A DNA stretch of 64,000 nt from the NCBI RefSeq assembly GCF_009846525.1, contig NZ_CP024621.1:2418001-2482000 (forward strand), read 5' to 3'. This document shows positions 58,959 through 64,000 of this stretch, piece by piece (positions within the stretch are counted from its first letter, which is position 1; every line of letters starts with the position of its first letter). A model generated the notes under the pieces. The model was not told the origin of the DNA. It saw only the letters and a list, made by a program, of their open reading frames with translations, and made no database searches. The stretch is from Halomonas meridiana. Its GTDB lineage: Bacteria > Pseudomonadota > Gammaproteobacteria > Pseudomonadales > Halomonadaceae. A program made the translations under genes and the position numbers.

Positions 58959-60692
58959 CTACGGTTCGCTGGCAGACGTGACCCCTTCCCATACTTCACA
59001 GCGGTCGCGTCCGTTGTTCTTGGCTTTGTACAACGCGGTATCCGCCAACCGCAGTAGCCTGGCGGGGTCCATCGTGTGCGTAGGGAACGTCGCCACCCCG
59101 CAGGAGAGGGTAATGCGCCCAAGCGGCTGATGGAGATAGCTCAACGTTCGATGGCGCAGCGTTTCCAGCAACGTTTCGGCGCGGGCTTGCGCTTCCGCCG
59201 TATCGGTGCCCGGCAGCAGCGCAACGAACTCCTCGCCGCCTAAGCGGCACACCACGTCCGAGCCACGAAAATGCTGCGTCAACAGCATCGCGACCTCGAT
59301 CAGCACGGCATCCCCTGCATCGTGGCCAAAGTTGTCGTTCACTTTTTTGAAGTGGTCGATATCGATCATGAGCAACGACAATAGACGCCCTTTCCGCTGA
59401 GCCAAGGCCATCTCCTGATGAAGCAGCGTATCGAAGTGGCGGCGGTTATAGAGCCCCGTCAACGCATCCTGCAGAGAGAGCCCTTTGAGCTGTTCGACCA
59501 GGGTATCCAGCTCCGCCGTTCGCGCCGTCACCTGCGCTTCTAGTGTCTGGTTCGCTGCGGCCAGCTGCCGCTGGGTATGGCGGTAGTGCCATAGGGAAAT
59601 GGCCACGATGGCCAAAGAGAAGCCCAGCGCGCCATAACTCAAAGGCACATCACGCCAAGGGATCAACTCGTGCGCCACCAACATATCCAGCAGCAACAGC
59701 GGTGCAAACAGCAAAAAGCTAAAGACGAACAGTCGCTGTTCCAAATTCAATCGACGAACATGCAATAGCGCCAGCAACAGCATGACGGGCAGCGTCATCA
59801 GCAGCAGGACATCGAACACCGGGAACGTCAGCGCCAAACTGACCGCTCCAAACGCCACCAGCCCAATCGACAACACCAAATAGACCAAGTGAAGCTGCCA
59901 TAACCGGGCCATCCAGCGTTTAGGCGCCCCCTCCAACCAGTGGCTCAGCAGCAGGCCCATGGCAATGGGGAGCGTAAAGTAGCTGGCAGCTCTGAGGATG
60001 TCCCAGATGAGCGGGGCATCGGCCAATAGTTGCCGAACAGGCGTCTCTGCCAACAGCATCAACCCTGACGAGAAGGCAAACAGCGCGATGGCGAAAAACC
60101 CCCGGCGCTCAGGGCCGATCATGGCAAAAATCGCCGCCAGGGTCGCCAACAGTAGGCTAAAGGCGCTGACCGCAAGATCCTGCACCGACGCCTGGAGCAT
60201 TCCCTGTAGCGCATCGATACGGTCCGTGATCTCCACATCGCCCCAAAGACCGATGCTGGTGTAATCCGAGTGAATGCGCAGCGCCAGGGTTTTACCCGCC
60301 GCCCCCTCAGGCAATGCCACCAGATGCCACGGCCAGCCGATGAAGCGAGGATTCGCCATATCGCCGTGCTCATAAATCAGCGTGCCATCCAGGTAAACCT
60401 GCCCCACCAAATTGATACTGGTAATGTGCAGAACGGGATCACGCCACTCCCCGGCGGGCACGACCGTCTTGAACCATACGGCCTGTTGCCCGTTTCGCCC
60501 TGGCGGGTTAGAGGGAAAGGCAATGGGCTGCCATGGCGCCTCGGCGTCCAGGGGCGCATCACCCCAGCGGTACTCCCAATCGGTTAACGGCGCAGGCGCG
60601 CTGGCGTGCGCCAACGGTAGAGTCAGCAACAGCAAAAAGGCGGCCATTACCCCTACGCCGCAAACGCGCCACATGACGTTGAAAATGCCCAT
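58959..60692 (-). CDS. Membrane diguanylate cyclase with 7TM sensor
   Basis: 577 residues: signal/first helix (about 8-28), a periplasmic beta-sandwich domain (about 35-180; GRNGQQAVWFKTVVPAGEW, VYLDGTLIYEHGD), seven membrane helices (7TMR-DISM type, about 185-380), a short coiled coil (AAANQTLEAQVTARTAELD) and a GGDEF domain. The active loop is GGEEF and the inhibitory site RGSD lies five residues before it, so it should make c-di-GMP with product inhibition. The only gene between the K+ channel (convergent, 9 bases) and a DUF333 lipoprotein. Confidence 0.93.
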   Translation of the reverse strand: MGIFNVMWRVCGVGVMAAFLLLLTLPLAHASAPAPLTDWEYRWGDAPLDAEAPWQPIAFPSNPPGRNGQQAVWFKTVVPAGEWRDPVLHITSINLVGQVYLDGTLIYEHGDMANPRFIGWPWHLVALPEGAAGKTLALRIHSDYTSIGLWGDVEITDRIDALQGMLQASVQDLAVSAFSLLLATLAAIFAMIGPERRGFFAIALFAFSSGLMLLAETPVRQLLADAPLIWDILRAASYFTLPIAMGLLLSHWLEGAPKRWMARLWQLHLVYLVLSIGLVAFGAVSLALTFPVFDVLLLMTLPVMLLLALLHVRRLNLEQRLFVFSFLLFAPLLLLDMLVAHELIPWRDVPLSYGALGFSLAIVAISLWHYRHTQRQLAAANQTLEAQVTARTAELDTLVEQLKGLSLQDALTGLYNRRHFDTLLHQEMALAQRKGRLLSLLMIDIDHFKKVNDNFGHDAGDAVLIEVAMLLTQHFRGSDVVCRLGGEEFVALLPGTDTAEAQARAETLLETLRHRTLSYLHQPLGRITLSCGVATFPTHTMDPARLLRLADTALYKAKNNGRDRCEVWEGVTSASEP

Positions 60693-60809
60693 CAGATCCC
60701 CTACTGACGCTATGCCAGCCTACCCTACTTTTTATTCATTCATCTTATACGCTCAAATGTGCGTTGATGGCACGTTTGATGCGTTTGAAACGCTCATCTA
60801 GTTATGGCA

Positions 60810-61031
60810 TCAATCGTTCTCTAAATGCTCTGTTCGATATAAATGCCACTCGTTTTCGACACGGCCATCCGGCAGTCGACAGTAACGTCCCGTTCCCAAA
60901 GCGCTTTCGCGTGTCATCCGCTCGCCCCCGACGCTTTCGCAATACTCGGCGGCCGCCGTTTGCATATTGACCCCCGACGCACCAGCACAGCCGCCTAACC
61001 CCAATGCGATTATCACGACGATATATTTCAT
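60810..61031 (-). CDS. DUF333 lipoprotein (putative hemolysin family)
   Basis: 73-residue product with a lipoprotein signal (IVVIIALGLGGC, lipobox LGGC) and the DUF333 pattern: AAEYCESVGG, GTGRYCRLPDGRVENEW. Two Cys in the mature part probably form a disulfide. GAGGAGC is placed 7-8 bases before the ATG. The family is annotated as putative hemolysin but function is unproven. Confidence 0.85.
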   Translation of the reverse strand: MKYIVVIIALGLGGCAGASGVNMQTAAAEYCESVGGERMTRESALGTGRYCRLPDGRVENEWHLYRTEHLEND

Positions 61032-61258
61032 TCGTTATGCTCCTCAGCCAGCTTTGTGACAAATACGTCGCGACCGGCGGCGCTCCACAATTTTTCACAG
61101 ATGAAACGAAGCCTGCGCGACGTCTCTCTCTACACCCCTTCGCAATAAGCCATTATGCTGTGGTAAACGCCTAACGGCTCGTTATAAGTTTAGCGATAAC
61201 GGCGAGTGCTACGTGCGCCTTGCACACTTTCAGTAGGTCACCTGACGATGGTCACGCC

Positions 61259-64000
61259 ATGACAACACCCCAGGGCTCAGACAACCGTGTTGCCCATTCC
61301 TCTGAGTGGAATGAGCGCCACTTGCTCAACTACGAGAACGACCCCCGCTTCGATCGTATTACACGCCTCGCACAACGGGTGTTTAGCGTCTCTACCGCGC
61401 TCGTTTCATTGATCCATCAAGATCGCCTACTGTTCAAATCGTGCCAGGGCCTGTTAGACGCTAACGAGGCGCCGCTTGAGCGCTCCTTTTGCAGCCACGC
61501 CATTCTGGAGAGCGACTATCTCATCGTCGAAGATGCCCTAAAAGATGCCCGCTTCATCGACCATCCCATGGTCACGGCCGAACCGTTCATTCGCTTTTAT
61601 GCCGGGATGCCTCTGCACACGCCCTCGGGCCAACGGGTAGGCACGCTATGCCTGATCGACGACACTCCACGCTCACTGGACCAAGATCAAATCGCCCTGC
61701 TGCGTGACATGGGCGCCATGGTAGAAGAGCTGCTCAAAAGCGACATTGGCAACCACGCCTCACGCGAGGCGCTGGCCCAAGCGCTGCAAGAGAGCGAACG
61801 CCGCGCACGGCTTGTGATCGAAGGTACTCGCGTCGGCACCTGGCAGTGGAACGTACAGACCGGGAAGACCCTCTTCAACGAGCGCTGGGCGCAGATCGTG
61901 GGCTACACCCTCGATGAGCTGAGCCCCACCACGATCGATACATGGCTAGACCTGGCCCACCCCGACGACCTTGCCCACTCCGGGGCCCTGCTCAACGCCC
62001 ACTTCCGTGGAGAGACAGAGAGCTATAGCTGCAAAGCGCGAATGCGCCACAAACAGGGGCACTGGGTATGGGTGCATGACCGTGGCCAAGTTTTCGACTG
62101 GACCCCAGATGGCCAGCCGCTGCTGATGTACGGCACGCACACCGACATTACCCACGAAGTCGAGGCGCAGCAGGCCCTTCAAGCCAGCCGAGACGAATTT
62201 GCTTCGCTGTTGAGCAACATGCCCGGTGTGACCTACCGCTGCTTGCCGGATGACAACTGGACGATGCTCTACATCAGTGGCCAAATCGACCGCGTCAGCG
62301 GCCACTCGGCAGAAGCGCTGATCAATAACGCGAGCCTTAGCTACGCCGACATCATTCACCCCGACGATGCCACGAGCGTCGGTGACGCCATCGAAGCAGC
62401 ACGCGTTGCCAACGAAGGCTGGCACGTCGAGTACCGCATACGCCACCGTGATGGCCAATGGCGCTGGGTCGAAGAGCGCGGCAACTGGGTGACAGGAGAT
62501 CCTCTGCACCCTGTCATCATGGAAGGCTTCATCGTCGACATTACCCGCGAACACGATGCGCGCGCCCAGCTTCGCAAACACCACGATGCGCTGCTGCTGC
62601 TCAACGATATCGCCTTCAACGCCCTCGACACGCTCGATGATAAAATTCAGTACGCGCTGTACAAGACGCGCCACTACCTCGGCCTGGATTTGGCCATTCT
62701 TAGCCAGATCGAGGGCGACGTTTACACCGCCCGTTGGGTAGACGCCACTTCCTCTTTTCCCCTCGATGCCGGAGAGCGCTTCGATTTAGGAAGCACCTGG
62801 TGCCACCTGCTCTTTACCGGGCACGGAAAAGAGCTCTTCGTTGCCAACGTACCCAAGAGCGACTTCCACGCCCATCCCTGCTATCAGGCGTTCCCGTTGG
62901 GTGCCTATGCCTCACTGGTGATCGACGTGGAGGGGCAGGTTTTTGGAACGCTCAACTTCTCCTCGGCCTCCCCAAGAGCCACCGACTTCGACGAGAGCGA
63001 AAGGCTCTTCTTGCGCCTGCTGGCACGCTGGCTGGCCGATACGCTGACCAACAGTTTGAGCAACGAACGTATCACCAAGCTGATGGCCCAGCTACCTGGG
63101 GTGATTTATCAATACCGGCAGTTTCCAGACGGCCGAGCCACGTTCCCGTTCAGCTCGCCGCAAATTCAAACGCTCTATGGACTAACGCCCAAGCAAGCCG
63201 CCCAAGACGCGACCCCGGCGTTCGACCGCCTTCATCCCGACGACCTCGCTCCCGTAGCCGCCACCATTCAGCACTCGGCCAGCACGCTCGACGACTGGCA
63301 CGCGACCTATCGCGTCAGAAATGCGCAAGGGAGCTACCGCTGGACGACCGGTCAGGCCCGTCCGGAACGGCTCGCGGATGGCAGCGTGTTATGGCATGGC
63401 TACCTGCACGACATCCATGAACAGGAGCAAGCCCGCAAAGCCATGGAGCGCAACGAGAGCCGCCTAAGAGGCCTCTTTGAGTTTGCCCCTATCGGCATTG
63501 CCCTCAACGATTTTGAGACCGGACAGTTCATCGACCTCAACGACGCTCTGACCCTGCCTTCCGGCTACACCCGAGAGGAGTTCGTCAACCTCAGTTACTG
63601 GGACCTAACCCCACAGGATTATCAAGCCGTTGAAGAAGAGGCCTTGGTGAGCCTCAAAACCAACGGCCGTTATGGGCCCTTTGAAAAAGAGTACATCCGC
63701 AAGGATGGCACCCGCTACCCGGTGCGCTTGCAGGGCATGCTGAGCCACGACCCCGACGGACGCCCAGTGATCTGGTCACTCATCGAAGACATTACCGAGC
63801 GTCGCCGGTTGGATAAAATGAAAAACCAATTCATCGCCACCGTGAGCCATGAACTACGTACGCCACTCACATCGATCAATGGGTCACTGGGCCTGATGGC
63901 AGGCGGTGCCGTAGGCGTGCTCCCCGCACCCGCCAATGCGCTTTTGGAAACCGCCCAACGGAACGTACAGCGGCTTGCCACACTGATCAACGATCTGCTG
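61259..64000 (+). CDS. Multi-sensor histidine kinase (GAF-PAS-PAS-GAF-PAS-PAS-HisKA), 3' end outside window
   Basis: Open from ATG 61259 to the window edge (914 codons). Order: GAF (about 20-160; STALVSLIHQDRLLFKSC, FCSHAIL), PAS1 (about 180-305; GTWQWNVQTGK, HTDITHE), PAS2 (about 310-440; VEYRIRHRDGQWRWVEERG), GAF2 (about 445-605; FGTLNFSSASPR), PAS3 (about 610-725; LHPDDLAPVAAT), PAS4 (about 730-855; FAPIGIALNDFETG, EDITERRRLDKMK) and the phosphoacceptor helix ATVSHELRTPLTSINGSLG. No membrane segment is visible, so it is probably soluble. Catalytic and any receiver domains lie beyond the window. Confidence 0.93.
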   Translation, partial: MTTPQGSDNRVAHSSEWNERHLLNYENDPRFDRITRLAQRVFSVSTALVSLIHQDRLLFKSCQGLLDANEAPLERSFCSHAILESDYLIVEDALKDARFIDHPMVTAEPFIRFYAGMPLHTPSGQRVGTLCLIDDTPRSLDQDQIALLRDMGAMVEELLKSDIGNHASREALAQALQESERRARLVIEGTRVGTWQWNVQTGKTLFNERWAQIVGYTLDELSPTTIDTWLDLAHPDDLAHSGALLNAHFRGETESYSCKARMRHKQGHWVWVHDRGQVFDWTPDGQPLLMYGTHTDITHEVEAQQALQASRDEFASLLSNMPGVTYRCLPDDNWTMLYISGQIDRVSGHSAEALINNASLSYADIIHPDDATSVGDAIEAARVANEGWHVEYRIRHRDGQWRWVEERGNWVTGDPLHPVIMEGFIVDITREHDARAQLRKHHDALLLLNDIAFNALDTLDDKIQYALYKTRHYLGLDLAILSQIEGDVYTARWVDATSSFPLDAGERFDLGSTWCHLLFTGHGKELFVANVPKSDFHAHPCYQAFPLGAYASLVIDVEGQVFGTLNFSSASPRATDFDESERLFLRLLARWLADTLTNSLSNERITKLMAQLPGVIYQYRQFPDGRATFPFSSPQIQTLYGLTPKQAAQDATPAFDRLHPDDLAPVAATIQHSASTLDDWHATYRVRNAQGSYRWTTGQARPERLADGSVLWHGYLHDIHEQEQARKAMERNESRLRGLFEFAPIGIALNDFETGQFIDLNDALTLPSGYTREEFVNLSYWDLTPQDYQAVEEEALVSLKTNGRYGPFEKEYIRKDGTRYPVRLQGMLSHDPDGRPVIWSLIEDITERRRLDKMKNQFIATVSHELRTPLTSINGSLGLMAGGAVGVLPAPANALLETAQRNVQRLATLINDLL

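Noticed and set aside
60769..60809. Terminator behind the DUF333 gene
   Set aside because: GATGCGTTTGAAACGCTCATC is an imperfect palindrome with no U-tract; likely chance.
62734..63420. 228-residue plus-strand frame inside the histidine kinase
   Set aside because: The kinase frame itself is continuous through this region with GAF and PAS motifs; the alternative is an Arg/Pro-rich shadow.

Overview
The window reads as chromosomal DNA of a Halomonas-like gammaproteobacterium (order Oceanospirillales). Support: high GC, a hflX-hfq-miaA-mutL-amiB-tsaE-nnr/queG block in the classical gammaproteobacterial order, an epmA-efp-epmB EF-P cluster, a Pseudomonas-like rhdA-psd pair, a complete Mrp Na+/H+ antiporter operon and a tungstate (tup) transporter. 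Assignment to Halomonas is inference from gene order and protein flavour, not from a database search. No rRNA, tRNA, CRISPR array, insertion sequence or prophage was recognised, and no gene-free stretch exceeds 300 bases.

Layout. 1-7.8 kb (minus): hflX (cut by the window edge), hfq, miaA, mutL (carrying a one-base frameshift), amiB, tsaE, nnr. 7.9-15.4 kb: queG, orn, rsgA, rhdA, psd, epmA, efp, epmB. 15.5-19.2 kb (minus): an unknown membrane protein, leuA and a bacterial voltage-gated cation channel with an unusually acidic selectivity filter. 19.4-25.2 kb (plus): mrpAB-C-D-E-F-G, preceded by a leader that contains a terminator hairpin. 25.4-35.5 kb: a lipoprotein, serB, parC, a chemoreceptor with its own sigma-28-like promoter, parE, pgi. 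35.6-39.8 kb: cmoAB, a zinc peptidase, a DUF2183 phosphatase-like protein coupled to a DJ-1/PfpI protein. 39.9-43.3 kb: a HTH/periplasmic-binding-fold regulator divergent from tupBCA. 43.3-48.3 kb (minus): an orphan Tat-exported binding protein with a homocysteine S-methyltransferase, and cysDN. 48.5-53.7 kb: cpdA, yqiB-like, nudF, a TPR protein, greB, rsmC, cmoM. 53.8-64 kb: a PAS chemoreceptor, a Cys-rich copper-storage-like protein, a binding lipoprotein (frameshifted) translationally coupled to a divergent CDF transporter and a K+ channel, a membrane diguanylate cyclase, a DUF333 lipoprotein and a large GAF/PAS histidine kinase that runs off the window.

Together: translation quality control dominates the first third (Hfq, MiaA, QueG, RsgA, the EF-P beta-lysylation enzymes) and recurs later as cmoA/cmoB/cmoM and rsmC. 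Monovalent and divalent ion handling is the accessory theme (voltage-gated channel beside Mrp; CDF beside a K+ channel; tungstate uptake). Signalling is well represented by two chemoreceptors, a GGDEF enzyme, a cAMP phosphodiesterase and a multi-sensor kinase.

The most notable items are the candidate attenuator/riboswitch-like leader of mrp, the natural TFEDWTD filter of the neighbouring channel, the undescribed-looking binding lipoprotein/CDF/K+ channel cassette, and two independent one-base contractions in G/C homopolymers (mutL and the binding lipoprotein), which may be sequencing errors or real phase-variable lesions.
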